Assembly: GCA_022616415.1 (NCBI GenBank)
Contig: JAKEEU010000296.1
Span: forward strand, 1-64,000
From: Candidatus Zhuqueibacterota bacterium
GTDB lineage: Bacteria > Zhuqueibacterota > Zhuqueibacteria > Zhuqueibacterales > Zhuqueibacteraceae
Direction of reading: 5' to 3'
DNA: 64,000 nucleotides
The notes below the pieces were generated by a model. It saw only the letters and a program-made list of their open reading frames with translations. It did no database searches and was not told where the DNA came from. A program made the position numbers and the translations under genes. Below, in pieces: positions 25,691 to 34,834 of this stretch. The first letter of the stretch is position 1. Each line of letters opens with the position of its first letter.

Positions 25691-27070
25691 ATGATTTCTC
25701 AAAAACGCAGAACCAGCCTGGGCGCATGGCTCACGCTGTTTGCCCTCATAATGATCGGTATGGCATGTCTCGGCTTCGTCGCCACATCGTCATCGCAGCA
25801 GAAATCCGCGAGCAACGATGGCGACGCTTCCAGTTTCACCCCGTATGTCTGGGCGTTCGAATACGGTGTTGCTGATGTGCAACGTGCTATCGATTTCTAC
25901 ACCGGCGCGCTCGGTTTTGAAGTGGAGGAAAACAATTGTTGCACGCCGTTGGCCGTCTTGCGCAATGGGGCGGTCAGGCTCTTGTTGAATCGTATTGAGG
26001 CCAAGATGCCCGCGGCCAATGCCTCCAACGTTCATTTGAATATGCGCGTTGGTGATTTGGCCGTTGCTGCCGAGATCGTTCGCCAAAAAGGTGGAACCCT
26101 CGAGGATGCGTCGCCGCAACCATTTGCTTTGGGGCAGTCGATGACGATTCACGATCCGTTTGGCAATTCCATCAATCTGCTCGATATTGCCAACGACAAT
26201 AAGACTGCCGACAGCAAACCGGCGGTTTTCAATATCGGCGTTTTGGGAGAGAAGTTGGAGAAGCTTGAGGCCTTCTACACGAGTCTCGGTTTTCAAATTT
26301 TTAGCCGCGAATATCTTCCCGCTTTGCCGCTGCAGCGGCACGGGGTCGTGGCGTTGGTGCTGCACGGCGGCGCGAAAACTCCGGCCAAATCCGGCACGCG
26401 GCAAGGCACGATTGTTTTGGGAGTGGAGGATTTCAACGCTGCCGTGAAGCCTTTACAAAGACGAGGGATAAAAATTTCGAAGCCTCCTGCAACGGGAAAA
26501 ACCGCAATCTTACGCGACCCCTTCGGCAATCCACTGAAGCTAATGGAGTTGCCATCGAATTTACTGACTGCCGTCAATAGCGTGAATGCCAGCAGCAAAT
26601 CCGCGAGCACACCGGCGTTGGCACAGGCCGGTTTCGAGCGCTTCAAAAAGCTCGAGGGGCAATGGCTCGGCCGCAGCACCAAAGGCTGGGAAGAAACCGT
26701 CAATTTCAAGACGATTGCCAAAGGCTCGGTGGTGGTGGAAAATTCTTTCGATGCCCATCCCAACGAAACGATGATGACGATGTTTTACCTGGACGGTGAC
26801 CGCCTGATGTTGACGCATTATTGCGTGGCGCGCAACCAGCCGCGTCTCGAAGCAACTTCGTTCGAAGATGATGGTCGCACGATCACGTTTACGTTTCATG
26901 ACGCCACCAATCTCCCCTCGCGCGACAAGGGCCACATGGACAAGGCGGTTTTTCGCTTTGCCGACGACGATCATTTCAGCTCGCAGTGGACGTGGTATCA
27001 GGACGGCAAGGAGAACTGGATGGAGGAGATCAAATGTGAGCGCAAGCAATCGAATGCCGCATCAAAGTAA
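25691..27070 (+). CDS. Secreted VOC-VOC-DUF1579-like fusion protein
   Basis: This 459-residue protein has an N-terminal membrane/signal segment (LGAWLTLFALIMIGMACLGF) and three predicted domains. The first VOC (glyoxalase/bleomycin-resistance fold) domain contains GVADVQRAIDFYTGALGFEV and IHDPFGNSINLLDI. The second contains EKLEAFYTSLGFQIFSREY and LRDPFGNPLKLMEL. The C-terminal domain (FKKLEGQWLGRSTKGWEETV to WTWYQDGKENWMEEI) resembles the DUF1579 lipocalin-like fold. VOC domains bind metals or small ligands, and the combination suggests an extracytoplasmic binding or detoxification protein. A GGAGG eight bases before the ATG fixes the start. A terminator follows. Confidence 0.8.
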   Translation: MISQKRRTSLGAWLTLFALIMIGMACLGFVATSSSQQKSASNDGDASSFTPYVWAFEYGVADVQRAIDFYTGALGFEVEENNCCTPLAVLRNGAVRLLLNRIEAKMPAANASNVHLNMRVGDLAVAAEIVRQKGGTLEDASPQPFALGQSMTIHDPFGNSINLLDIANDNKTADSKPAVFNIGVLGEKLEKLEAFYTSLGFQIFSREYLPALPLQRHGVVALVLHGGAKTPAKSGTRQGTIVLGVEDFNAAVKPLQRRGIKISKPPATGKTAILRDPFGNPLKLMELPSNLLTAVNSVNASSKSASTPALAQAGFERFKKLEGQWLGRSTKGWEETVNFKTIAKGSVVVENSFDAHPNETMMTMFYLDGDRLMLTHYCVARNQPRLEATSFEDDGRTITFTFHDATNLPSRDKGHMDKAVFRFADDDHFSSQWTWYQDGKENWMEEIKCERKQSNAASK

Positions 27071-27134
27071 TGAATGCAAAAGAGCATAGATTCAATCTCG
27101 ATCTTGCAACGAAAACGTTTTAAGGGGAATGTCT

Positions 27135-27167
27135 TCCCTCTCTCGCTCGGTCGAGAGAGGGATTTTT
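27135..27167 (+). terminator. Rho-independent terminator after the VOC fusion gene
   Basis: The stem TCCCTCTCTCG / CGAGAGAGGGA (27135-27145 and 27152-27162) closes a six-base loop and is followed by TTTTT (27163-27167). This is a textbook terminator located 65 bases past the stop codon. Confidence 0.9.
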
Positions 27168-27343
27168 GTTGATGCCCAACTTGCGAAGCCACTTCTTCGT
27201 GCTCCTCATAACAACCCACCCGAGTCTTTTTCAACTGGCCAATTCGTCTTGAAGCAATTGAACAAACTGCTTTCCTGCGCTGTCAAGATAGATAAAAGGA
27301 TGATTCGATCTTATCATCACAATCGCAGAGAAAGGTTTAAACG

Positions 27344-28655
27344 ATGGTAAAAATTTTTTATGCCTTAACTTTGACCGTTGCCTTTTGTTCCGATTTCGTT
27401 CTGGCGCAAGAGGTGGATGGCCGTTTCCAGAAACAGTTGCAGCCGATGATCGAACAGGTGATGCAGCAACAGAATATTCCAGGTCTTGCCATAGCGATTG
27501 TTGAGAATCAGAAGGTGGTCTATGCCAAGGGGTTCGGTGTGAAAAATCTTGATGGCAAGAATGAAAAAATAACGCCGCAATCCTTGTTTCACATGGCGTC
27601 GATCACCAAGCCCTTCGTTGCCACTTCCATTATGCAACGGCGCGTTGGAACGTTATGTCCGCAGCTTGAGCGATTTATCGCTCATTGCCGCGCCTGGCGC
27701 CAAATGGCAATACAGCAATATGGCGTATGAAATTCTTGGCGACGTGATTGCCAAAGTTTCCGGAGAAACGTTCGAGGGTTATGTCGGGCAGCACATTCTC
27801 ACGCCGCTGGGAATGAAGAGTAGCACGCTGTTGGTGAAAGAAGCCGATCCACAGTTGTTGACAAGCCCGCATGTTTTGGATGATGCTTACGAAGTGGCCG
27901 TGAGCAAGATCTTCCCTTATAACCGCGCCCACTCGCCAAGTTCAACCCTCTACTCGAATGTACTCGACATGGCGCGTTGGGCGATGGCCAACATGAATCG
28001 CGGCGAGCTCGAGGGCAAACGCATTTTGCAAGCCTTAACTTATGACGTGATGTGGAAACCGGCCGGCGAACAATGGTCACATATCGCGATCAGTTGGTTT
28101 CTTGGAAAATATGGAGAATATCCGACCGTCTCTCACGGCGGCCGCGATGTTGGCTTTGTTAGCAACCTGGTCATGATGCCTGGCCAATCGATAGCCGTGG
28201 TGATGATGAGCAATTTCGATCGCGCAAGTATTGGAGACGTCACGAGAGCGGCGCTGGCAGTAGCTTTAGGCCTCAAGCCTGAGCCAATTGTTGTCAAGCC
28301 TCCCATAGCGAAAACCATCTATAAAACCATCTTGAATCAGGATGTAGAAGCAGCCATTAAACTGTACCATGACCTAAAGAAGAATCAGCCGGATGCCCAT
28401 GATTTTCGGGAACCGCAGCTCAATGATTTGGGATACAAATTGCTTGCCCAGAAGAAATTCAAGGAAGCCATCGCCATGTTTCAGCTCAATGTCGAAGCTT
28501 ATCCTTCGTCTTCAAATGTCTATGACAGCCTGGGTGAGGCTTACATGTTGAACGGCGACAAAGCACTGGCGATTAAGAATTACGAAAAATCGTTGGAGCT
28601 GGATCCGGCCAACGGCAATGCCGTCGAAATGCTGAAAAAGTTAAGAGGGCAATAA
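27344..28655 (+). pseudogene. Serine hydrolase (beta-lactamase family, TPR tail) with internal deletion
   Basis: The first frame encodes a signal peptide (ALTLTVAFCSDFVLAQ) and the start of a class C beta-lactamase-like domain up to the nucleophile motif MASITKPF (SxxK: SITK). After TSIM the reading continues in another frame at GALERYVRSLSDLSLIAAPG, then runs intact through the YSN motif (WQYSNMAYE), the HGG motif (SHGGRDVGF) and C-terminal TPR-like repeats (LGYKLLAQKKFKEAIAMFQL). About 40-50 residues that family members have between SxxK and this segment are missing. The simplest reading is a deletion near 27635 with a frame change. The intact domain order suggests a recent event, and the downstream frame is not obviously expressed on its own. 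Confidence 0.82.
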
Positions 28656-28697
28656 CGTCTCAGATAAGGACTTTTGAAACAAAGTTGGAGAAGTGGG

Positions 28698-29258
28698 ATG
28701 AAACAGCGGCGTATTGCTGTGATGGCATGGCTTGGACTTTTTTGCGCAATCGGATGCCGGCAACAGACCGATTTCGAGAAAGAAAAGGCCGAGTTGCTCG
28801 AGCTGCACCGGCAGGATCGCCAGGCCCATTTCAAACGTGATGCCGCGGCCGTGGCGGCGTCGCTCGCGCCGGAAATGATCTCGGTTCGCGCCGGGGAGGT
28901 GTGGACCGCGACACGCGAGGAAAACCGCCGGCGCTTCGAGCGTTATTTTCACCGCGCCGAATTTGTGGAGTGGGATGATCTCATGCCGCCGATCATTCAT
29001 ATTTCGCCGGATGGACAAATGGCGTGGATGGTCGTGCGCGTGAAGGTCAAATATGATTGGGCGGATTCCACCGGCAAAAAATCGCCGGAAGAATATCTAA
29101 GCGCCTGGCTTTCGGTTTATGAGAAGCAGGAAGGAAAATGGCTGCACGTGGCCAACGCTTCAACTTTTGGAAAACGCTACAGCAAGTTTAACGCGGCATT
29201 GCAAACCCGCTATCCGCGGCTGCCTGAATTGCAAGGCGTATCGCAATGTTTGAAATGA
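28698..29258 (+). CDS. SnoaL/DUF4440-like lipoprotein
   Basis: This 186-residue lipoprotein has a signal peptide ending in a lipobox (LFCAIGCRQQ). The mature part follows the NTF2-like SnoaL/DUF4440 pattern: FEKEKAELLELHRQDRQAHF, KRDAAAVAASLAPEMISVRA, RRFERYFHRAEFVEWDDLMP, MAWMVVRVKVKYDW and LSVYEKQEGKWLHVANASTF. NTF2-like domains serve as small binding pockets or enzymes, and no specific activity can be assigned. The ATG at 28698 has GGAGAAG upstream. It follows the broken serine hydrolase gene by 42 bases and may have been in its operon. Confidence 0.8.
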   Translation: MKQRRIAVMAWLGLFCAIGCRQQTDFEKEKAELLELHRQDRQAHFKRDAAAVAASLAPEMISVRAGEVWTATREENRRRFERYFHRAEFVEWDDLMPPIIHISPDGQMAWMVVRVKVKYDWADSTGKKSPEEYLSAWLSVYEKQEGKWLHVANASTFGKRYSKFNAALQTRYPRLPELQGVSQCLK

Positions 29259-29479
29259 TGGCAGAGATGAGGCACGAGCAGATGGTTTTCTGTAGCAGAT
29301 ATATTGAGGTCTTATGGATGCAGTGCCCATGATCAGATCGCCAGGTATCTCCTCAGTCAAAAAAGATGCCTTTGATAGAGTTTAAAACTTCTATTTCAAA
29401 AAGTCAATCGCAAACTTAAATGAATCGATTTATTGACGACAACGATTGCTACAAATTGCTCATCCATGGTTCTCTCCTG

Positions 29480-30139
29480 TCACAACAGCCGATTGCCGTT
29501 GGCGACGAGATTGAATTCACACCCCAAAAAAGTCGCCGCCCGGCGGCAGTACAGCATGCGCGAAAGAAAAATTTCAAAATATTCCATCACCGAGGAAATT
29601 TTTGTGTCGATGCTCAAATCCAGCACGATCAGGCGCTTCTCGCGGTCCACTTGCAGCTTGCTGTTTTCCACGGCATAATTAACGCGGTCGTGAATATCGA
29701 ATTTGATCATCGCGGGATTGCGGACGCGCGAGCGATGCACATCCGATTTGTCCGCGATGATCAAGCCGGAAGCGACGTTGCTCACCGGCTCGCAGCTCAC
29801 TTCGTCGTGGCTGCCGATGGCCGCAACGATCTGGGTTATTTCATCCGCATCCATCCCCATGCCAAGCAACAGCGTGTGCGCCAACACCGCGCCGGTGAAC
29901 GCATGATTCACGCGATTGAACACGTTGCCGATGTCGTGCAAATATCCGGCAATCGCCGAAAGCTCGGCCTCGCGCTCCGGCAGGCCGAGATCGAGCAAGA
30001 TCAGGCGCGCTGACTTCGCCACCAAACCGCAATGGCGCCGGCCATGTTCGGTATAGCCGACGACCTCCAAATACTGATCCGCCCGTGCAATGTAAGCGTC
30101 GACCAGAGAATTCTTTTTGACTTCCTCGAGTGTGATCAT
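29480..30139 (-). CDS. HD-domain phosphohydrolase
   Basis: This soluble 219-residue protein has an HD metal-dependent phosphohydrolase core. The first His is in EHGRRHCGLVAKSA, the HD pair in AIAGYLHDIGNVFNRVNHAF and further metal ligands in HTLLLGMGMDADEI, with IGSHDEVSCEPVSNVASGLI and ADKSDVHRSRVRN after it. This matches the family typified by 'HD domain' nucleotide hydrolases of KSB1- and Firmicutes-like bacteria. The substrate (nucleotide or cyclic nucleotide) is unknown. The start at 30139 is set by AGGAG eight bases upstream. A strong hairpin lies upstream at 30232-30282. Confidence 0.85.
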   Translation of the reverse strand: MITLEEVKKNSLVDAYIARADQYLEVVGYTEHGRRHCGLVAKSARLILLDLGLPEREAELSAIAGYLHDIGNVFNRVNHAFTGAVLAHTLLLGMGMDADEITQIVAAIGSHDEVSCEPVSNVASGLIIADKSDVHRSRVRNPAMIKFDIHDRVNYAVENSKLQVDREKRLIVLDLSIDTKISSVMEYFEIFLSRMLYCRRAATFLGCEFNLVANGNRLL

Positions 30140-30231
30140 AAATCTTTCTCCTGACAATTCGTTCTATGATGCAATATCCAAGTTGAATTTCGCCTCCGGC
30201 GGATGAAACCAATGCTATCAATTCCATGCGA

Positions 30232-30282
30232 ATCAAAAACTCACACGGAAAAGTTTTGAAAAAATCCGTGTGGGTTTTTGAT
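30232..30282. repeat. Long hairpin (18-bp stem)
   Basis: ATCAAAAACTCACACGGA (30232-30249) pairs with TCCGTGTGGGTTTTTGAT (30265-30282) with one T:G wobble over 18 bases and a 15-base loop. It separates the membrane protein and HD genes, both on the minus strand, and can act as a partial terminator for the upstream one. A further CCGTGTG copy follows at 30283-30289. Confidence 0.6.
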
Positions 30283-30307
30283 CCGTGTGAAATTTACTTC
30301 TAATAAA

Positions 30308-30871
30308 TTAACCGGCAATATCTTGCCATTCGACTTCTCGATAAAGCTTGCGACGCCACCAATGGGCCGACATGAGAAACCAGAGCGAGAGTACAGTCCC
30401 CATTGCGCCAATCCACCAGATAACGCCGTTGGCCATATCGGAGAATTGCACATAACGCCAGTTCATCAAAAGTCCGAGCGCTGCGGGTGTGACAATCAGC
30501 ACGATGTGCGCCAACGTCCGCAGGCCGAGCGCTTTTGAAGAATATCGGTGCAACGACGCCGAGCTTTCCCAGAGCGGCGCATATTCGGAAGGCTCCAACT
30601 TTTTTAAAAACTGCCCAATCTCGTGAGCGCAAAAATGGCCGAGCGCACCGATGACGGAGTTGTGTTGCGAAAGAATCACCGCCGTGCCGAAAGAAAGATA
30701 CGGGATGGCCAGAAGGATCTCCAGCTTATTTTCGGCGCTGAGGGCGACGCTGTAAATCGTCGCCACGCCGCCAACAAAGAAAAGCAAAATTTGCTCTCGA
30801 AGCTGAATGCGCTGCACCAGCTCGTTGCGCGCTGACTCATAATTTTTTCTGGCAGTCTCTCCGGCGGACAT
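30308..30871 (-). CDS. Four-span integral membrane protein of unknown function
   Basis: This 187-residue protein has four predicted membrane helices arranged as two pairs (ILLFFVGGVATIYSVALSA, LEILLAIPYLSFGTAVIL; then LAHIVLIVTPAALGLLMNW, GVIWWIGAMGTVLSLWFLM), with an N-terminal basic amphipathic stretch (ARKNYESARNELVQRIQLRE) and a polar loop between the pairs. I do not recognise the family. The YESARNELVQRI start resembles helical segments of membrane-associated NTPase partners, but no function is claimed. It is the gene upstream of the HD phosphohydrolase and may be co-transcribed with it. Confidence 0.65.
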   Translation of the reverse strand: MSAGETARKNYESARNELVQRIQLREQILLFFVGGVATIYSVALSAENKLEILLAIPYLSFGTAVILSQHNSVIGALGHFCAHEIGQFLKKLEPSEYAPLWESSASLHRYSSKALGLRTLAHIVLIVTPAALGLLMNWRYVQFSDMANGVIWWIGAMGTVLSLWFLMSAHWWRRKLYREVEWQDIAG

Positions 30872-31005
30872 AAGCGCATCAAAATTTGCTTCTTCGCTCG
30901 CTGCAATAGATCATGCAACCAATGGTTTTCCAACGGATGAAAAAGCGACCAACGGATAAATCTTTTATATGAGAACAGCTTCAGATCACTTCGCTGTTTT
31001 CGGTA

Positions 31006-32385
31006 TCAAACCTTGCGTGGCCGCACCCGCGGCCCTTGCGGCGTGTCTTCAATCTCATAGCCGGCGGCATGGACCTGCACACGCAGGGCGTCGGCGTCCT
31101 TCCAGCGTTTCTCTTTTCGCGCTTGCTGGCGCTGCTCGACCAGGGCTAAAATCGCTTCCGGCACCACGGTTTCAACTGGTTTCCATTCCGCCAGTTTCAA
31201 GCCAAAAACGTTGTCAAAGTGCAAAAGCGTCGCCTTTTTCTTGGCGTTGGGCAAGTCACTCTTCACCAGCTCCCAAGTCACGGCCAGTGCTCGCGGCATA
31301 TTCAAATCATCGTTGACCTGCTCAATAAATTTGCCGACGTATTTTTCATCAGGCGCGCCCGGCTCACCCCATTCATGCGCCGCCATGCGCAGGCGATCCA
31401 AAGCCGTCGTCGCGCCCTGCAAGCTTTCCCAGGTGAAATTCAGCTTGCTGCGATAATGCGCGCCGAGGCAGAAGAAGCGGTACGCCAGCGGGTCGATGCC
31501 GCGCTCGATCAACGTCTGCACTCGCAAAAAGGCGCCGGCGGATTTTGCCATTCTGGCTTCGTCAAGCTGCAAAAAGTAGCCGTGCATCCAAAAGTTCGCC
31601 AGGCGCGTACCGTGACAAGCCTGCGTTTGGGCAATCTCATTGGGGTGGTGAACCATGATGTGATCTTCGCCGCCGCAGTGAATGTCAAAAAACTGGCCGA
31701 GATATTTGGCCGACATGGCCGAGCATTCGATGTGCCAGCCGGGAAAGCCTTTGCCCCATGGGCTGTCCCATTCCATTTGGCGCTGCTCATTGGCCGGGCT
31801 GAATTTCCAGAGCGAAAAGTCCGTCACGTTGCGCTTCTCGCCGAGATCAACGCGCGCGCCGGCTTGCAAGCCTTCAATATCCAGCCGCGCGAGATAACCG
31901 TAGTCCGGCAGCTTCGAAGTGTCAAAATAAATTCCATCCGAAGTGCGATAAGTATAGCCCTTCGCTTCGATACACTGAATGAGCGCAATCTGCTCGGGAA
32001 TGTGATCTGTGGCGCGGCACCAGATCATCGGTTCTTTCATATTCAGACGGCGCAAATCATCTTTAAATGCTTGCGTGTAAAACTCGGCAATTTCCCAAGC
32101 CGTTTTGCCGGTGCGCCGCGAGCCTTTCTCCATCTTGTCTTCGCCAGTGTCGGCGTCAGAAACGAGATGCCCCACGTCGGTGATATTCATGACGTGCTTG
32201 ACGGTGTAGCCGTTAAGCTCAAGCACACGGCGCAGAATATCTTCAAAAATATACGTGCGCAGATTGCCGAGGTGGGCGTAATCGTAGACCGTTGGACCGC
32301 AGGTGTACAGCCCCACCTCCGGTGGATGCAGAGGCTCAAACTTGCGAATGCTACGCGTGTAGGTGTCGAATAGTTGAAGTTCCAT
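31006..32385 (-). CDS. cysS: Cysteinyl-tRNA synthetase
   Basis: This class I aminoacyl-tRNA synthetase of 459 residues, a normal bacterial length, charges tRNA-Cys. The signature region reads YTCGPTVYDYAHLGNLRTYI (zinc Cys and the HIGH-like HLGN). Further zinc ligands occur in the GWHIECSAMS and HCGGEDHIMVHHPNE motifs. The KMSKS-equivalent is RMAKSAGAF. The C-terminal anticodon-binding part ends with KRWKDADALRVQVHAAGYEI. All catalytic features are present. No strong ribosome binding site precedes the ATG. Confidence 0.96.
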   Translation of the reverse strand: MELQLFDTYTRSIRKFEPLHPPEVGLYTCGPTVYDYAHLGNLRTYIFEDILRRVLELNGYTVKHVMNITDVGHLVSDADTGEDKMEKGSRRTGKTAWEIAEFYTQAFKDDLRRLNMKEPMIWCRATDHIPEQIALIQCIEAKGYTYRTSDGIYFDTSKLPDYGYLARLDIEGLQAGARVDLGEKRNVTDFSLWKFSPANEQRQMEWDSPWGKGFPGWHIECSAMSAKYLGQFFDIHCGGEDHIMVHHPNEIAQTQACHGTRLANFWMHGYFLQLDEARMAKSAGAFLRVQTLIERGIDPLAYRFFCLGAHYRSKLNFTWESLQGATTALDRLRMAAHEWGEPGAPDEKYVGKFIEQVNDDLNMPRALAVTWELVKSDLPNAKKKATLLHFDNVFGLKLAEWKPVETVVPEAILALVEQRQQARKEKRWKDADALRVQVHAAGYEIEDTPQGPRVRPRKV

Positions 32386-32450
32386 ATCTAAAATGGGCGT
32401 TTGCAGGATGCGTGTTTCAATTTGCCTTTAATTCTCACTCTGCTTTCCCG

Positions 32451-32990
32451 TCAATATCTATCTTTTATAGCACATTGCACATCCATCTTGCATGCTTTCA
32501 CTCGTTTTGCTTCATTCATCTGTAATGGATAAGATCGTTTTATTATGCCCAATGGCTCGTTATCATAAGATTGGCTATATTCCTTTACAGAAAAATCATC
32601 TTTGTCAAGTAATTCAATGACTATTCGTCGAATGCCAACATAAAGCGAATCCTTTAAATAATCATTTGTCAAAGCTAGCTGATATCCCCATTGTAGAGAA
32701 CTATCAGTATAAGTATCAATAATTTTCCATTGTGCTGATATTATTTTTACAGGAAACGGTGATTGAGTACTATAAATAATCTTTGTTGCAAGCTTATTCT
32801 CTTTACCAGGCACATGTGGATTTCTTTTTAACACTTCAGAGAAAAAATGTCCTTCTGGAGAAATAACTCCTCTCTCAACTGTAATATCTATGCTTTTCCA
32901 AGTATGGTCAACCTTATTTCCGCAGCCAATAATTAAAAAAATGAGATGATACGTAAGAGTTTTAAAATAAGGTAGTTTTCTCAATATCAT
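32451..32990 (-). CDS. AT-rich hypothetical lipoprotein
   Basis: The protein has about 179 residues from the start at 32990 (MILRKLPYFKT). The first 25 residues form a signal peptide with lipobox LIIGC. The mature part is polar and contains mixed alpha/beta stretches such as KLATKIIYSTQSPFPVKIIS, ending in MNEAKRVKACKMDVQC. No family is recognised. Its base composition is much more AT-rich than the surrounding genes, and together with the DUF4062 gene it forms an island that probably arrived by transfer. An in-frame ATG at 33044 adds 18 charged residues that would precede the signal peptide and is disfavoured. Confidence 0.6.
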   Translation of the reverse strand: MILRKLPYFKTLTYHLIFLIIGCGNKVDHTWKSIDITVERGVISPEGHFFSEVLKRNPHVPGKENKLATKIIYSTQSPFPVKIISAQWKIIDTYTDSSLQWGYQLALTNDYLKDSLYVGIRRIVIELLDKDDFSVKEYSQSYDNEPLGIIKRSYPLQMNEAKRVKACKMDVQCAIKDRY

Positions 32991-33102
32991 AGAATCTTCA
33001 CTATGCCTGTATGATATTCTTTTCTTAGCTTTTCTTGCACGCATATAAAGTACATAGGAAGAATGATAGATTCGAATCTCAACTTTAGACCAAATCTGAT
33101 AA

Positions 33103-34107
33103 CTATTGGCCGCGTAGGGTTATCTCAAAAGCGTCTGCATCTAAAAGAGAAAACTCAGGGCGATTAAGCAGCTTTCGAGCGTTGTTTATATCTTGCAGCA
33201 TCGAAGTTGAAAGCATCAAAGGCACTTTTCCCATTATGAATTCCGGCAAGCCTGGGTAATTGCGAATAATCTTCTTGAATTCCTCAGGAGTTGAAGCGTT
33301 TTCTAATGCTTCACGAATGTATGAAAATGGAATGCCAAATCGTTCAAGCCAACGAAAGTATCCGTTTACCTTTAAACTATTCTCTACATATGCTTCTTTT
33401 AAGCGTTTAGCTTCAGAGTCAATAATTTTTTCCGCTTCCGAAGGCAAGACTTTGTGAATTACCTCCTCCAAGTACCGTCTCATGGTATTATTTATTTCAG
33501 CTAATTCATTAACTTGCCCAACTAATGTCGCAACTGACTGTTGACTGGACAGGCGGTATAACAAATCTCTGAACAAACCAGCCCACTGTAGACGTAACCA
33601 TTCTTCTATTTCTGAATACTTGTCGAAAGCGTAAAATGGATTATTTCTTAGTTGTGAAAGTATTTGATCTATGAAATAATACACATTTACAGAATCAACG
33701 TGAGCATAATTTATATTTGGACTCTCGCGATTCTTCAGAAAAGTTTGGTATTCGGAATATACTGCTCGTTCTATAAGTATGTAAATGGGAATATCTTTTT
33801 TAAGAGCAGTCGTGTACTCCATTTTTGTTACGCTTTCATAGCGATCAAAGAAATCTCGCGACATCCCCGTTTTTGTTGCACTTATTTCAGAACCATAACG
33901 TCCTCCTATAATAAGAACATAAATATCACAGTTCTGAAGTTCACGAAAGCACGATTCGTCTAGCGCTCTGTCTGGAACAAAAGCCACATCACCTTTCTCT
34001 GAGAGCACTGGGTCAAAACCCAATGACTCTATAAACAACCCCAAAGATGCTCGAACATACTTCAAATCATAGTAAGTGGAGCTAACAAAAATACGAGGGC
34101 GAGCCAT
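33103..34107 (-). CDS. DUF4062-domain protein
   Basis: This 334-residue protein opens with the DUF4062 signature: RIFVSSTYYDLKYVRASLGL, FVPDRALDESCFRELQNCDI, then YVLIIGGRYGSEISATKTGM and SVTKMEYTTALKKDIPIYIL. The domain is TIR/nucleoside-processing-like in fold and is often attached to effector modules in defence-related genes. The remaining 180 residues are mostly helical, without a recognised second domain, apart from a possible helical dimer segment (EKIIDSEAKRLKEAYVENSL). The gene is AT-rich, carries AGGA upstream of its ATG and lies in a transfer-like island. An antiviral or stress effector role is an inference from family context. Confidence 0.75.
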   Translation of the reverse strand: MARPRIFVSSTYYDLKYVRASLGLFIESLGFDPVLSEKGDVAFVPDRALDESCFRELQNCDIYVLIIGGRYGSEISATKTGMSRDFFDRYESVTKMEYTTALKKDIPIYILIERAVYSEYQTFLKNRESPNINYAHVDSVNVYYFIDQILSQLRNNPFYAFDKYSEIEEWLRLQWAGLFRDLLYRLSSQQSVATLVGQVNELAEINNTMRRYLEEVIHKVLPSEAEKIIDSEAKRLKEAYVENSLKVNGYFRWLERFGIPFSYIREALENASTPEEFKKIIRNYPGLPEFIMGKVPLMLSTSMLQDINNARKLLNRPEFSLLDADAFEITLRGQ

Positions 34108-34153
34108 GTGCTAATCAGTCCTTATTTTTATATAGGCTAACACTGTGTGGCAT

Positions 34154-34804
34154 TCAGTTCAACCCAAAACTATCATCCATCTGCAAAAACGGATTGCTGC
34201 GCCGCTCAATGCCGATAGTCGTTTCTTCACCATGTCCAGGTAAAACGCGCACATGATCCGGCAGCGTCATCAATTTCTCACGGATCGAGCGTATCAGCGT
34301 TTCATGCGAGCCAAAGGGCAGATCAGTGCGGCCGATGGAGCCTTGAAAGAGCACATCGCCGACTAAGGCCGTATCTTCGCCGTAAAGAATGATGCTCCCC
34401 GGCGAGTGGCCCGGTGCATGCAAAACTTTCATCGTTACTTGGCCAAAACTCACTTCATCGCCTTCGGCGAGATAACCATCCACACGCGGCGGCACGGGAG
34501 CAGGCAACCCGAACATCTGGGCTTGATACGGCAGCCGCTCCAACAACGGCAAGTCATCGCGGTGCAGCAACAGGGGCAGATTCAAACGTTCTTGCACGGT
34601 CTTCGCATGCCAAACATGGTCGATGTGCGCGTGAGTGAGGATGATGCGCTCGGGTTGGACTTGCAAAGCAGTGACTGTTTGCAGGACGAGGTCAACTTCA
34701 TCCCCTGGATCAACAAGAATACCGGAAAGAGTCTGGCCGCACCAAAGAATGTAGGCGTTCATCCCAAACGGCCCAACAGGCAACATTTTCCACTTCAATG
34801 CCAT
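34154..34804 (-). CDS. MBL-fold metallo-hydrolase (glyoxalase II-like)
   Basis: This 216-residue cytosolic hydrolase contains the metallo-beta-lactamase fold motif LTHAHIDHVWHA (HxHxDH) and later metal ligands in VLHAPGHSPGSIILYGEDTA, LVGDVLFQGSIGRTD and RVLPGHGEETTIG. The order is that of hydroxyacylglutathione hydrolase-like proteins, which bind two metals. Substrate specificity cannot be assigned. The C-terminus is short, without the glutathione-binding domain of true glyoxalase II. The AT-rich DUF4062 gene follows it on the minus strand. Confidence 0.88.
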   Translation of the reverse strand: MALKWKMLPVGPFGMNAYILWCGQTLSGILVDPGDEVDLVLQTVTALQVQPERIILTHAHIDHVWHAKTVQERLNLPLLLHRDDLPLLERLPYQAQMFGLPAPVPPRVDGYLAEGDEVSFGQVTMKVLHAPGHSPGSIILYGEDTALVGDVLFQGSIGRTDLPFGSHETLIRSIREKLMTLPDHVRVLPGHGEETTIGIERRSNPFLQMDDSFGLN

Positions 34805-34834
34805 GTCGCTAATTCAATATAAATCATCTTTAAC

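Noticed and set aside
31219..32373. 384-codon open frame opposite cysS
   Set aside because: Antisense to a complete cysteinyl-tRNA synthetase; no independent support.
33040..33100. GATTCGAATC as a possible tRNA T-arm remnant
   Set aside because: No acceptor stem, anticodon arm or CCA end can be drawn around it; it is a simple palindrome in AT-rich sequence.
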